Notes: generated by a model not told the origin, from the letters alone. A stretch of DNA of 64,000 nt from Actinomyces procaprae (GCF_004798665.1 NZ_CP039292.1:2542001-2606000); one strand, 5' to 3'. Positions 46,305 through 57,550 are shown, numbered from the stretch's first letter. Program-made: numbers and translations.

Positions 46305-47534
46305 TCAGCGGCTGAGCCGGCGCTCGATGCGCCGCACCGCCCGCTCCACGGACTGCTCCAGCCGGGCCGAGCGGCGGGCCCCGTCGGCCCACAGCAGTCC
46401 CTCCCCCACGGGCCGCACGGCCACCACCCGTCCGCGATCCACCAGCAGCGGGCGGAACATGCCGTTGCTCGCCGGGCAGATCAGCCGCTCCCCGGCCGCG
46501 TCGGTCAGGCACAGGCGGTCCTTGTAGCCCACATGCAGCTCGTCGAAGGAGGGCAGGAACAGGGTGCGGGCGACGGCGCGCCGACTGCCCTCCAGCAGCT
46601 CGGGCAGGTCGGCGCGCAGGTAGAGGACGTCGCGCCCGGGCCCCGCATCGGCGCCGAGCAGTCGCACGCTCCCCTGCAGCCCGCCCGCGGCGCGTGCGCG
46701 CACCAGCGGCACCCGGGCCGCATTCGGGTCCGTCGGGTAGTCGGCGGCGTTCGTGATCTCGACGGCGTCCTCCAGCGCCCGGGTGGCCTCGGCCTGCGGG
46801 AGTGTGGTCCAGCGGGCGAGGTCGGCGGCGCTGACCGGCCCGTGGCTGGTGGCGTAGCGGCGGGCGATCTCCGCGAGCGCCGCGCGGTGCCCGGCGGTTC
46901 CGTGCGCGGCTCCCCCGCTGCCGCCGGGGCCGGCATCAGCGCCGGGCAGGTCGCGGGCGTCCATGATCAGGTGCTCGTTACCGCGCCGGGGCCCCTGCAC
47001 CAGCAGGCCCTCACGCTGCAGACGCACCAGCAGGTGCCGCCGCCGCCAGGAGCCGCCGTCGGCGGGGTCGGAATCGAGCAGGCCGGCCTCCTGCCAGGCC
47101 CTGATCAGCCGGGCACGGGCCACCGGTCCCTCCCTGCCGATGAGCCCCAACGCGGCATCGGCGGCGCGCCCCAGGACGGCGCCGTCAAGCCCCAGGCGCG
47201 CCTCGGTCTGTCGTGTCCAGGCGTCCGAGCGGTGCATGAGTGCCTCGCGCAGCCAGTGGTGGTCGGCGGCGGTGGTGATGTGGATGGTGCCGCGCATCGG
47301 CCAGGAGCGCACCAGGCGCCCGGAGGCGAAGGCGGCGTCGACGGCCGAGCCCGTGGCGCCGTCGGCCCGCAGAATCAGCGCGTGCGGGACGGCGGAGGGC
47401 TGCTGCCCCTGCACAGCGAGTTGGCGGCGCACCGCCTCGACGACGTCGGGGGCGGTGGTGGCGGGGACGAGCCCCTGGGCGAGGATGCGCAGATAGGACA
47501 TCTCGCGCGGGGCTGCGGTGCGGGTGGCGGGCAT
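46305..47534 (-). CDS. Winged-helix DNA-binding protein, HTH_42 (AlkZ/YcaQ-like) family
   Basis: Protein of 409 residues. The family hallmark near the N-terminus is seen in VQGQQPSAVPHALILR, then ASGRLVRSWPMRGTIHITTAADHHWLREAL, and the C-terminal LFLPSFDELHVGYKDR and NGMFRPLLVDRGRVVAVR, all typical of the HTH_42/DUF1006 group. Relatives include AlkZ/YcaQ DNA glycosylases that unhook interstrand crosslinks; the catalytic QxQ of those enzymes corresponds to the VQGQQ segment. A DNA-repair role is plausible, and nucS lies 121 bases upstream on the same strand, but function is not proven. Confidence 0.82.
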   Translation of the reverse strand: MPATRTAAPREMSYLRILAQGLVPATTAPDVVEAVRRQLAVQGQQPSAVPHALILRADGATGSAVDAAFASGRLVRSWPMRGTIHITTAADHHWLREALMHRSDAWTRQTEARLGLDGAVLGRAADAALGLIGREGPVARARLIRAWQEAGLLDSDPADGGSWRRRHLLVRLQREGLLVQGPRRGNEHLIMDARDLPGADAGPGGSGGAAHGTAGHRAALAEIARRYATSHGPVSAADLARWTTLPQAEATRALEDAVEITNAADYPTDPNAARVPLVRARAAGGLQGSVRLLGADAGPGRDVLYLRADLPELLEGSRRAVARTLFLPSFDELHVGYKDRLCLTDAAGERLICPASNGMFRPLLVDRGRVVAVRPVGEGLLWADGARRSARLEQSVERAVRRIERRLSR

Positions 47535-47655
47535 GAGCAGATGCTATTCGGTGTGCCGGACGGCTTATGCGGGCGCGCCCCGGGCCGGCGCGGCGCCACG
47601 AAAGCGGCACTGCCCAGCCCGCCGCGGCTCAGTGGCTCCGAGGCGGCGGCGCGCC

Positions 47656-48351
47656 TCAGAACAGGCGGGAGGAGGGGTCGTCCAGGCCGCGCATGGCGTC
47701 GTAGTCCAGCACCACGCAGCGAATACCGCGGTCCTCGGCCAGCACGCGCGCCTGCGGCTTGATCTGCTGGGCGGCGAAGACCCCGCGCACCGGGGTGAGC
47801 AGCGGGTCGCGGTCAAGCATGTCCAGGTAGCGGGTCAGCTGCTCGACGCCGTCGATGCCGCCCACGCGCTTGACCTCCACCGCCACCGCGGCACCGGCCG
47901 CGTCGCGCACGAGCAGGTCGACCGGGCCGATGGGGGTGGGGTACTCGCGGCGCACCAGGCGGAAGCCGGGGCCGAGCACCTCCACCTGCTCGGCGAGCAG
48001 CTCCTGGAGGTGGGCCTCGACCCCGTCCTTGGTCAGCCCGGGGTCGACGCCAAGCTCCACGCTGGTGTCCGAGACGATCTCGAATAGGCGGATGACCAGG
48101 CGGTCGTCGCTCTTGGCGGCGGTCACCTCCCAGCGGACGGTGACGCCGGCCTCGGCGTCCTCCTCATCCGGGGCGACCTCCGCCAGGCGGGCGGGCGGGC
48201 TCATCCAGTTCAGTGGCTTGTAGGAGCCGCCGTCGGAGTGGACCAGTACCGAGCCGTCGGCCTTGACCATGATCAGGCGGGTGGCCCGGGGCAGGTGGGC
48301 GTCCAGGCGGCCGGAGTAGTCCACGGAGCAGGAAGCGATGACGACGCGCAC
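47656..48351 (-). CDS. nucS: Mismatch-specific endonuclease NucS/EndoMS
   Basis: Cleaves both strands at G-T, G-G and T-T mismatches; in actinobacteria it replaces MutS/MutL. The 231 residues start [50 protein letters not shown], the conserved DNA-binding N-terminal domain. The C-terminal RecB-like nuclease has [33 protein letters not shown], with the catalytic D, ExK triad. In related genomes nucS often lies near atpC; here about 6 kb with an accessory operon separates them. A family A array lies 46 bases upstream of the start. Confidence 0.95.
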   Translation of the reverse strand: MRVVIASCSVDYSGRLDAHLPRATRLIMVKADGSVLVHSDGGSYKPLNWMSPPARLAEVAPDEEDAEAGVTVRWEVTAAKSDDRLVIRLFEIVSDTSVELGVDPGLTKDGVEAHLQELLAEQVEVLGPGFRLVRREYPTPIGPVDLLVRDAAGAAVAVEVKRVGGIDGVEQLTRYLDMLDRDPLLTPVRGVFAAQQIKPQARVLAEDRGIRCVVLDYDAMRGLDDPSSRLF

Positions 48352-48396
48352 CCCGGCAGCCTACCCGCAACCCGCGCCCGCACCCGCACCCCTCCA

Positions 48397-48498
48397 CCGA
48401 GGTCGGTAGATCTTACGTACCGAGATCGGTAGAAGTTACGTACCGAGATCGGTAGAAGTTACGTACCGAGATCGGTAGAAGTTACGTACCGAGGTCGG
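48397..48498. repeat. 23-bp dyad array A3 (five CCGA-N2-TCGG units, reversed)
   Basis: Dyads at 48397, 48420, 48443, 48466 and 48489, exactly 23 apart: CCGAGGTCGG, three CCGAGATCGG, CCGAGGTCGG. Spacers are TAGATCTTACGTA once and TAGAAGTTACGTA three times. The array lies between the SDR stop and the nucS start. Its units run opposite to arrays A1, A2 and A4, so A3 and A4 form inverted borders of the accessory operon. Confidence 0.88.
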
Positions 48499-48526
48499 TA
48501 GATATGACGCGGCGCATCCGGCTCAG

Positions 48527-49372
48527 TCAGTTCGCCCCGCCCGCGGACAGCGGCCCGTAGTACCAGGAGGCCGTGACACCGCCGTCGGCCAGCACGTCCG
48601 TGCCGTTGATGTACCCGGCCTCCGGCCCCATGAGGAATCCGGCCAGCGCGGCGATCTCATCGGGCGTGCCGGCGCGCCCGGCCGGGGAGAGCTCGAGCTG
48701 CTTGCGGTAGCCGGCGCCGCGCGGCCCCTCGAGCTCGTCGCGCGCCAGCGGCGTGATGACGATGCCGGGACTGATCGCATTGATACGCGCGCCGCGCTCG
48801 CCCCAGGTGACGGCGTTCGCCCGCACCCGCAGGCCGTTGGCCCGCTTGGACATCTGGTATGCGTGCAGCGTGGAGGTGATGGCGCCGTCGGCGAGCAGCG
48901 GCAGGTCGAGCAGCTCACCCGCGGGGGTGGTCGCCAGCAGGGCGTCCTGCTCACGGGTGAGCGCGGGCATGCGGTAGCCGGACTGGCTGGAGATGACGAC
49001 GCCGGAGCCGCCCGGGGCGATCACCTTGCCGAACTCCTCCAGGGCGACGGCAAAGCCGTACAGGTCCACCCGCAGGATGGTGGGAATGTCGGCCTGCGAC
49101 GGCGAGACTCCTCCGGCGAGGATCACCCGGCTGACCGGCCCGAGCGAGGCGGCATGCTCCGCCAAGGCCCGGATGGAGGCGGGGTCGGCCAGGTCCGTCG
49201 TCGTCGCCTCGGCGCTGTAGCCGGCGTCGAGCAGCTGCTCGCAGACCTTCTGCGCATTCTCGAGCCGCAGGTCGGCGACGACGACGTGACCGCCGTTGGT
49301 GACGCGCCGGGCGATGGCGGTGCCGATGGCTCCGGCGCCGAGCAGGACAGTGACGGGAGGTTTTGTGCTCAT
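48527..49372 (-). CDS. Short-chain dehydrogenase/reductase
   Basis: Classical SDR of 281 residues: VTVLLGAGAIGTAIARRVTNGGHVVVADL (NAD(P) glycine loop; the Asp after the second strand favours NAD), the NNAG-equivalent LAGGVSP, catalytic Ser in VISSQSGYRM, catalytic AYQMSKRANG (YxxxK) and ARINAISPGIVITPLA. A 40-residue insertion (about 130-170) lies between Ser and Tyr. It is the last gene of the accessory operon, 79 bases after tetR. The substrate is unknown. Confidence 0.88.
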   Translation of the reverse strand: MSTKPPVTVLLGAGAIGTAIARRVTNGGHVVVADLRLENAQKVCEQLLDAGYSAEATTTDLADPASIRALAEHAASLGPVSRVILAGGVSPSQADIPTILRVDLYGFAVALEEFGKVIAPGGSGVVISSQSGYRMPALTREQDALLATTPAGELLDLPLLADGAITSTLHAYQMSKRANGLRVRANAVTWGERGARINAISPGIVITPLARDELEGPRGAGYRKQLELSPAGRAGTPDEIAALAGFLMGPEAGYINGTDVLADGGVTASWYYGPLSAGGAN

Positions 49373-49451
49373 GAAAGCGATTGTCCGCCTCGGCGCGCCC
49401 TCGGGGCAGGGCCGAGGCAGGCCGCGCCACAGGGGGTCTGAGGGACCCTCC

Positions 49452-50201
49452 CTATCCTCGTGCGCGCCCCTTCCGCTCGGGCGCCGCTGCGCCGTACGTC
49501 ATCTCTTCCAGATTGGCTACGGCCCGATCGACCACTTCGAGTACCTCGGGCAGCAGTCGTTCACACTGGGATTTGGTTGGGGCGGTGTCGGGCTCCAGCA
49601 GCAGACGGATTGTGCGGGCCAACGCGGCGGCCGGGTCGATCGCCGTAGCGTCAGCGCGCTCCGTCACCTTGCCGACGACGAAGCCGGTCATCACCGCATT
49701 GAACACGTAGGCCTGTTCGTGCGCATCCATCTCGGCGTCGTCGCGCATGAGCCCCTCTCGGCGCAGCAGGGGTAGCACACGCAGGCACAACTCCATCGGC
49801 ATGGAACGTTCCAGGAGCTCTCGAGAATCCCGGTGCGCCGCAAGAACTCGCCGCATGAACACGTCTGAGGCAATGAGCTCGACCAGTTCGTGCCGCCACG
49901 AGTCCAGCAGCAGCACCGCCAGGCGCGACAGGCGCAACCGCTCGGGATCACGCACCACCTCCGCGCGCACGGAGCCGATCCACGCCGCGGTCTCGTGGGC
50001 GAGCAGGGCCAGCAGCAGCTCCTCCTTGCTGGGCCAGTACAGGTATGCCGTCCCCTTGCCGACGCCGGCCGCCCGGGCGATCTCGGCAACGGTGGTCTTC
50101 TGGGGACCGTGTATGGCGACCAGTTCCGCGGCGGCGGTAAGGATCCGCTCCGGGAGGGCGGAGGCGGCTACCGCCCTGGGGGCGTGCCCAGGCTTGCGCA
50201 T
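49452..50201 (-). CDS. TetR family transcriptional regulator
   Basis: Protein of 249 residues. The N-terminal HTH (about 18-65) reads ILTAAAELVAIHGPQKTTVAEIARAAGVGKGTAYLYWPSKEELLLALL, a clear TetR DNA-binding domain. The C-terminal ligand domain is all-helical and unassigned. It follows the glycosyltransferase by 18 bases, so it is in the same operon as the genes it probably controls. The 14-bp inverted repeat at the operon promoter (54060-54101) is the best operator candidate. TetR proteins usually repress until a small ligand binds. Confidence 0.92.
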   Translation of the reverse strand: MRKPGHAPRAVAASALPERILTAAAELVAIHGPQKTTVAEIARAAGVGKGTAYLYWPSKEELLLALLAHETAAWIGSVRAEVVRDPERLRLSRLAVLLLDSWRHELVELIASDVFMRRVLAAHRDSRELLERSMPMELCLRVLPLLRREGLMRDDAEMDAHEQAYVFNAVMTGFVVGKVTERADATAIDPAAALARTIRLLLEPDTAPTKSQCERLLPEVLEVVDRAVANLEEMTYGAAAPERKGRARG

Positions 50202-50219
50202 GGGAGCATCATATTGCGG

Positions 50220-51521
50220 TCAATGACTCCAGCCGTCCGAGATCAGCTCGGTGATCGCAGCCGCGGCGGCGGCCGGCCCATCAATCGACCGCAGCTCGAG
50301 CGCCATCCGTTCGGCCCGCGCGCGCAGGCGCCGGCCATTGAGCGCGTCGACCACGAGCGCAGGCCAATCGACGTCGGCCGCCTCCCGGCGTCGAGCCATG
50401 ACCGCCGAGCCGTAATCGACGCAGCGCTGGATGTTGAAGCGCTGCTCGAACTGAAGCGGGATGCCAATGAAGGGCCACCCCTGCACACTGCTGGTCTGCA
50501 CGGTCCCCTCCCCGCCGTGGGTGATGGCCAGGTCGACGGCGCCGCCGAGGCGGTCCGCGGGCAGGCGCCCGGTCACGTGGACATTCGCAGGCAGTCCCGC
50601 CAGGTCGCGCGGATTCAAGTGCTCCCGGACGGGGGCGAGAATCTGGCAGGGCGCATGTGCCAGGCGAGGCAGCACGTCGAGTACCAGTTCCCGTCCGCCA
50701 GACGATCCCACCGCGAAGTAGACAACCGGTTCACCACGGGATGCCAACTCGTTCACCAGCGGGGGAACTGGCCCGGGCAGACTGGCATAGACCGGCCCGA
50801 CCACCCGATGACCGGGCGGCATGTCAACCCAGGACGGAAGCAGATGCGCCGCGGTGGTGATCAGGTTGAGGTCCGCGGTAAAGAAGCGGACCAGATCCTT
50901 ATCAAGATGGACCCCATTGGCCTTGGCGATCCGCCGGAACGAACCCGGCGGGCGAACATGTCGGTTCAGCCTCGTCAAGGCGCGCGCGACAAGATCGTCA
51001 ACGGTCTGCCGCGCGGGGGTGGTGCGCGCGAGGACGCCCGTGGCGGATGAGTCGCGCACCGCCTGCAGGTGGGCCAGGGAGTAGGCGAAGGGACGGACGA
51101 ATACCAGCGGGACTCCTTCGGCCCGAGCGGAGATGAACTGGCTGAGCGTGGCACCTATGACGACCGCAGACGGACGGAGATCGCGTATGAGCGACCGCTC
51201 GGAGGCGACCCTGCCGGCGAGCAGCTCGTCGGTGAAGGGGTTGCGCAGTGCGCGTCCCTGATCCAGGGCGAGAAGCGCCCGCGCATCAGCGTCATCGAGG
51301 CGGGGGCTCAGGAGACGGTACTCGAACCCGGCCTCCTCAATGATCTCCCGATTGCGGTCGGAGTACCCGGCGAACACACATTCAACGTCGGGCGGCAGGC
51401 GCCGGGCGATTGCGACTCCCCGAGTCACCTCGGCGACGTTGAAGTTCTCCGGGGCGAACAGGACCCGAGCCCGCCGCCCCAGTACTGTCCACTCGCCGTC
51501 AGCCGAGATCGCCATTGGCAT
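50220..51521 (-). CDS. GT-B fold UDP-glycosyltransferase (MGT/YjiC-like)
   Basis: Family-1-type glycosyltransferase of 433 residues. RVLFAPENFNVAEVTRGVAIARRL starts the N-terminal acceptor domain; the C-terminal donor domain has GEPVVYFAVGSSGGRELV, NVHVTGRLPADRL and the nucleotide-sugar motif THGGEGTVQTSSVQGWPFIGIPLQFEQRFNIQRCVDYG (about 334-371). Relatives glycosylate macrolides, rifamycins, sterols and other hydrophobic compounds. Its start lies 23 bases inside the 3' end of the phosphotransferase gene, so the two are translationally coupled. ATG at 51521 or 51515. The acceptor is unknown; a xenobiotic or antibiotic is inferred. Confidence 0.85.
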   Translation of the reverse strand: MPMAISADGEWTVLGRRARVLFAPENFNVAEVTRGVAIARRLPPDVECVFAGYSDRNREIIEEAGFEYRLLSPRLDDADARALLALDQGRALRNPFTDELLAGRVASERSLIRDLRPSAVVIGATLSQFISARAEGVPLVFVRPFAYSLAHLQAVRDSSATGVLARTTPARQTVDDLVARALTRLNRHVRPPGSFRRIAKANGVHLDKDLVRFFTADLNLITTAAHLLPSWVDMPPGHRVVGPVYASLPGPVPPLVNELASRGEPVVYFAVGSSGGRELVLDVLPRLAHAPCQILAPVREHLNPRDLAGLPANVHVTGRLPADRLGGAVDLAITHGGEGTVQTSSVQGWPFIGIPLQFEQRFNIQRCVDYGSAVMARRREAADVDWPALVVDALNGRRLRARAERMALELRSIDGPAAAAAAITELISDGWSH

Positions 51522-54012
51522 CTCCCATCGATTCGTCAGCCATCACAGACGGGCCACTCATTTCCGGCATCAGCAGCGTGACGACGCCGGCCGAACCGTC
51601 CACCTCGATCGGTTCGCCGTCGCGAATCCGCGCGGTGGCGCCGTCGGCTCCGAGCACTGCGGGTATGCCGTACTCCCGGGCGATGATCGCGGCGTGCGAC
51701 AGCGGCCCGCCCGCATCGGCGACGACGCCGGCGGCCAGGGAGAACAGCGGCGTCCACGACGGGTCGGTGAACGGGCACACCAGCACCTCCCCGGCACTCA
51801 GGCGCCCGAAGTCCCGCGGCCCTAGGATCACCCGTGCCCGTCCGCGGGCCCGGCCGACGGCGGACGGAAGTCCGCGCAGCACCAGTCCTTCTGCGGGTCG
51901 GGAGTCGACCGACCCAGCCGCCTCTGTTGCGCCGCAACTGCGCCTCCAGGCCTCCCGGGCCCGCGCGCGGGCGTTCTTGCGTCGGTCGACCAGGCTCGTC
52001 AGTTCCACCTCCGCGGTAAGGGTCAGCGCCCGACGCACCTCGGCGTCGTAGAGCAAAACCACATCCTCCGCCTGCTCCAGCACGCCGCCGGCCACCAGCC
52101 TGCCGGCGATCTCAGCCATGACCCGGCGGGCCTGGAAGAAGAACTCCTCAATCAGGTACAGGGTGCCCTCCCGTCCGACGTGCAGGGCGCGCTGTCGCGC
52201 CACGGACCGGTACCAGCGGCGGCGCAGCGGCGCAGGCAACCGGGCCGCCACGTCCTGCAGCACGGCGGGCCTGTTCCGGGGCTCAATCTCCGTCCGCTCG
52301 CGGGCCGAGGCGCTCATACCACGCAGTTGTGCCGCAATGAGTCCGATCAGGTCCTCGGGACGCTCGCGCCATGACCTGGCGGAGAACGCCAGGTAGGGCG
52401 ATCCGGCGCGAGCACCGTAGTCATCGAGGAACTGGTGCAGCTCGGCGTGAAACCGGTGTCCCGCAGGCGCGGCGTCAAGCTCGTCCAGGAAAGGCTCCGG
52501 CCCGTCCCGAAGCAGCCTGCGCTCCAGCCCGAGTGCGTGCACCCGCTCGGCCAGGCGCGCGATCCCGGCGTTAGCCGCCGCGGTCACGTAAGACAGATCC
52601 CGGTAGAGGTCCTCCTCCTGCACGCCGTCTCCCAGGCCTGCCATCGCCGTCAGCCGCATGGTGACCGCCCGGTTCACGGTGAGAGGCACGAGGTAGTTGC
52701 GGTAGCGGTCGTGCAGGACGTGGGCGGCGGCGTCGACCGTTTCATCCAGAAGTCGGAGGAGCGTTGCCGAATCCGCTTCGGTGCATCGATCGATGCACCG
52801 GGTGAGACGAGTAAGGCTTCTGCGGATGGCGGCCTCCTCCTGGGGCCAACGCCCGGGATCATGGCGCAGGCTGCGCCCGACGACGGCGGGCAGGCGCGTG
52901 AGCCTCCACAGCCTCTGCGGCGGCAGGGACGCGTGCAGGCGTATGACGCCGTCGGCGTCGCCTTGAAGCAGTGCCTCCGGGGCGGGAGGATTGAACCCGG
53001 CGCGGGACAGCAGCGCCGCTACGGCCTCGACGAGCCGGTGCGCGGCGCGCAGGTCTAGGGGGTAGGGGCAGGGCAGGTGCTCAGCCACGTCCGCCCGGAT
53101 CAGTTCCTCCGCGCGGGCGCGCATGGATCGCGGTGCGGCGGAGCCGACCCGGCCGGCGAAGGCGGTCACCGGCCTGGCCTGGAGGAGCACGACCTCGCCG
53201 TCGCACAGCGCCCACTCGATGTCCTGCGCGCATCCGTAGTACTCCTCCAGGCGCCTACCGACCTCCAGCAGACGGAGCAGCTGATCGTCGTCGAGGCACA
53301 GTCGGTTGCGGTCGGCCACAGGGACCCGAGTGGTGACGACGCCCTGCGGGCCCTGGTCCATCCGAGTCTCCTTGGACCCCAGGGTTCGGCTGACGATTCG
53401 CGGCGGGCTGGCACTCAGCCTGAAGACATCGGGCACCACGAGCCCGGAGACCACGCTCTCCCCGAGCCCGTACGAGGCACTCACCACCGCCGTATCCGCC
53501 GCCCCGGCGACCGGGTCGCGGGTGAATAGCACGCCGGAAACGGTGGGCTCTACCATCCGCTGGACGACGACGGCGATCGGTGCCGCTTCCGCGACCCCCC
53601 GGCGACGGCGGTACTCGGCGGCCCGCTCGTTGAAGGCGGATGCCCAGCAGGTACGCACGGCGTCGAGCAGTGCAGCCGCGCCCGACACGCCCAGGACAGT
53701 GTCGTGCTGCCCGGCCAGGCTGGTTTCGCGGCCGTCCTCATCGGTGCCCGAGGAGCGCACCGCGACTGCGGGCCGTCCCAGCCGGTCATAGGCGTCGAGC
53801 AGGGCGGACTCACACCCGGGAGGAAGTGGGAGCATGCTATTCGTCTGCCCATCAACTGCGTCCGACCGAGTGGCGGCTAGGAATGCCTCGGTGGTGACAC
53901 AGAAGCCGTCGGGGACGGGCAGACCGAGCCGCCGACACCGCGCCAAGGAGGCACCCTTGCCGCCCGTCAGCGAGCCGTTGGAGGCTTCGGCGTCGTCGAG
54001 CCAGAGAATCAT
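51499..54012 (-). CDS. Rifampin-phosphotransferase-like PEP-synthase family enzyme
   Basis: Protein of 837 residues with the PEP synthase/RPH architecture. The N-terminal ATP-grasp domain has GGKGASLARCRRLGLPVPDGFCVTT, AVRSSGTDEDGRETSLAGQHDT, VVVQRMVEPTVSGVLFTRDP and DIEWALCDGEVVLLQARPVT. A variable helical central domain (about 320-690) would bind the acceptor. The swivelling His domain has VCPFTDPSWTPLFSLAAGVVADAGGPLSHAAIIAREYGIPAVLG with catalytic His773. There is no PEP-binding barrel, so it is not a PEP synthase. FTDPSWTPLF, the length and the domain order resemble rifampin phosphotransferases. I start at ATG 54012 (MILWLDDAEA, with TGGAAG upstream); the frame opens at TTG 54075. The true substrate is unproven. 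Confidence 0.82.
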   Translation of the reverse strand: MILWLDDAEASNGSLTGGKGASLARCRRLGLPVPDGFCVTTEAFLAATRSDAVDGQTNSMLPLPPGCESALLDAYDRLGRPAVAVRSSGTDEDGRETSLAGQHDTVLGVSGAAALLDAVRTCWASAFNERAAEYRRRRGVAEAAPIAVVVQRMVEPTVSGVLFTRDPVAGAADTAVVSASYGLGESVVSGLVVPDVFRLSASPPRIVSRTLGSKETRMDQGPQGVVTTRVPVADRNRLCLDDDQLLRLLEVGRRLEEYYGCAQDIEWALCDGEVVLLQARPVTAFAGRVGSAAPRSMRARAEELIRADVAEHLPCPYPLDLRAAHRLVEAVAALLSRAGFNPPAPEALLQGDADGVIRLHASLPPQRLWRLTRLPAVVGRSLRHDPGRWPQEEAAIRRSLTRLTRCIDRCTEADSATLLRLLDETVDAAAHVLHDRYRNYLVPLTVNRAVTMRLTAMAGLGDGVQEEDLYRDLSYVTAAANAGIARLAERVHALGLERRLLRDGPEPFLDELDAAPAGHRFHAELHQFLDDYGARAGSPYLAFSARSWRERPEDLIGLIAAQLRGMSASARERTEIEPRNRPAVLQDVAARLPAPLRRRWYRSVARQRALHVGREGTLYLIEEFFFQARRVMAEIAGRLVAGGVLEQAEDVVLLYDAEVRRALTLTAEVELTSLVDRRKNARARAREAWRRSCGATEAAGSVDSRPAEGLVLRGLPSAVGRARGRARVILGPRDFGRLSAGEVLVCPFTDPSWTPLFSLAAGVVADAGGPLSHAAIIAREYGIPAVLGADGATARIRDGEPIEVDGSAGVVTLLMPEMSGPSVMADESMGDANGDLG

Positions 54013-54056
54013 GGCGCTTCCATTCAGCGGTCGGGGCGCGGGGTACGCCGCAACCA

Positions 54057-54101
54057 ATTCTGACTGCCTGACCAAAACATGTCAATCGGTCAGTCAGTCA
54101 G
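54057..54101 (-). promoter_or_regulatory. Promoter with 14-bp inverted-repeat operator for the phosphotransferase operon
   Basis: On the minus strand TTGACA (54085-54080), 17 bases, CAGAAT (54062-54057) form a good sigma-70-type promoter. The arms CTGACTGACTGACC (54101-54088) and GGTCAGGCAGTCAG (54073-54060) are inverted repeats with one mismatch in 14, separated by 14 bases that include the -35. A dimeric repressor pair here would block the polymerase. The predicted transcript starts near 54050, about 38 bases before the ATG. The TetR protein three genes down is the natural candidate. Confidence 0.6.
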
Positions 54102-54158
54102 ACGGGCGCCGCCACACCCGCTCACGAACCATGCTGGTATCCCCACCAACCACATCAA

Positions 54159-54302
54159 CCGACCTCGGTGGTTATAACTACCGACCTCGGCACGTAACGT
54201 CTACCGATCTCGGTGGTTATAACTACCGACCTCGGTGGTTGTATCTACCGACCTCGGTGGTTATAACTACCGACCTCGGCACGTAACGTCTACCGATCTC
54301 GG
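54159..54302. repeat. 22-23 bp dyad array A4 (seven CCGA-N2-TCGG units)
   Basis: Dyads at 54159, 54181, 54204, 54226, 54248, 54270 and 54293. Two spacer types are mixed: 13-base CACGTAACGTCTA and 12-base TGGTTATAACTA (once TGGTTGTATCTA). The array begins 58 bases upstream of the phosphotransferase promoter dyad and ends 14 bases before the DUF2550 stop. It is the longest of the four arrays. Confidence 0.88.
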
Positions 54303-54316
54303 CGAGGGACTTGGGG

Positions 54317-54712
54317 CTAGAAGAGGGTGGGCTGGGAGGGGGCGGCGGACTCGATCCAGGCGACCAGCGCGGAGTGCGAGTCCTCCACCATCGCCAGCTC
54401 GAAGCGCTCGCCGCGGTAGCGGCACGGAACATCCACCACGTGCCCGCCCTGGCCGCGGCGGTGCACCGGGCCCAGCTCAAGGTCGTCACGCCGAAAGCGG
54501 CGGCGACGACGCAGCCCGAAGGACACCAGCCGGTGCCACTCCAGGTCGTCGTCGCCGAAGACCGCGATGCCACTGATCCAGCGTGCGCTGCCGGCCGGAC
54601 GCAGGGCACACTCGAAGGAGCCCACCCGTCCGGCCAGAAAACGCAGCCGCAACAGGAATCCTCCGGTGAGGGCAATGACCACGATCGCTACGGCGACGAC
54701 CAGTTCCCACAC
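54317..54712 (-). CDS. DUF2550 family membrane-anchored protein
   Basis: Actinobacterial protein of 131 residues, normally found directly downstream of atpC. One N-terminal membrane anchor (VWELVVAVAIVVIALTGGFLLRLRFLA), then a soluble domain with GSFECALRP, WISGIAVFGDDDLEWHRLVSFGLRRRRRFRRDDLELG and ELAMVEDSHSALVAWIESA. The GTG start at 54712 has GGAGGAG eight bases upstream and lies 14 bases after atpC. Function is unknown; the conserved position suggests a link to ATP synthase expression or to the neighbouring envelope genes. Confidence 0.88.
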   Translation of the reverse strand: MWELVVAVAIVVIALTGGFLLRLRFLAGRVGSFECALRPAGSARWISGIAVFGDDDLEWHRLVSFGLRRRRRFRRDDLELGPVHRRGQGGHVVDVPCRYRGERFELAMVEDSHSALVAWIESAAPSQPTLF

Positions 54713-54726
54713 CGGAATCTCCTCCC

Positions 54727-55074
54727 TCAGTCCCGTATACCCACGCCGGGAATGACGATGGTCTCCGCAATAACGTCGCTCACGGCGACGGTGGAGTCAG
54801 TTACCTCCGTGCCGACGGCGTCGGCCGCCACGGTCACCACGTCGCCGTCGACAGAGCAGAAACCGCCCGCCACCGGCATGCTCACCTCGTCGCCGTCAAT
54901 CGGGGCGATGCGTACACTGCCGCGCCCGAGCACCGCCAGGATCGGCTGCCGCCCGGGCAGCACGCCGAGCTCGCCGTCGGGCAGCGGAACCGAGACCCGG
55001 GTGGCTGCGCCGGCCCAGGCCTCGCCCCCGTAACGGGAGACCACCTCCACCTGGAGGGTGCGGTCGCCGGGCAT
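54727..55074 (-). CDS. atpC: ATP synthase epsilon subunit
   Basis: Rotor and regulatory subunit of F1, 115 residues: MPGDRTLQVEVVSRYGGEAWAGAATRVSVPLPDGELGVLPGRQPILAVLGRGSVRI matches the epsilon beta-sandwich (usually G-x-GxLPGHxP). The C-terminal helical hairpin is short or absent, as in several actinobacteria; the end is instead DSTVAVSDVIAETIVIPGVGIRD. ATG 55074 sits one base past the atpD stop (overlapping junction); the longer frame is not supported. Confidence 0.9.
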   Translation of the reverse strand: MPGDRTLQVEVVSRYGGEAWAGAATRVSVPLPDGELGVLPGRQPILAVLGRGSVRIAPIDGDEVSMPVAGGFCSVDGDVVTVAADAVGTEVTDSTVAVSDVIAETIVIPGVGIRD

Positions 55075-55075
55075 G

Positions 55076-57545
<2,470 letters not shown>

Positions 57546-57550
57546 GTCGG

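Noticed and set aside
48397..48498. CRISPR array
   Set aside because: The regular 23-bp period looks CRISPR-like at first, but the would-be spacers are the same 12-13 bases each time and no cas gene is in the window.
51499..54012. Phosphoenolpyruvate synthase (ppsA)
   Set aside because: The C-terminal PEP-binding barrel is missing; the protein ends about 65 residues after the catalytic His, as in rifampin phosphotransferases.
54060..54101. Rifamycin-associated element upstream of the RPH-like gene
   Set aside because: The inverted repeat found here differs in sequence and size from the 19-bp element known upstream of rifamycin-inactivating genes; a TetR-type operator explains it better.
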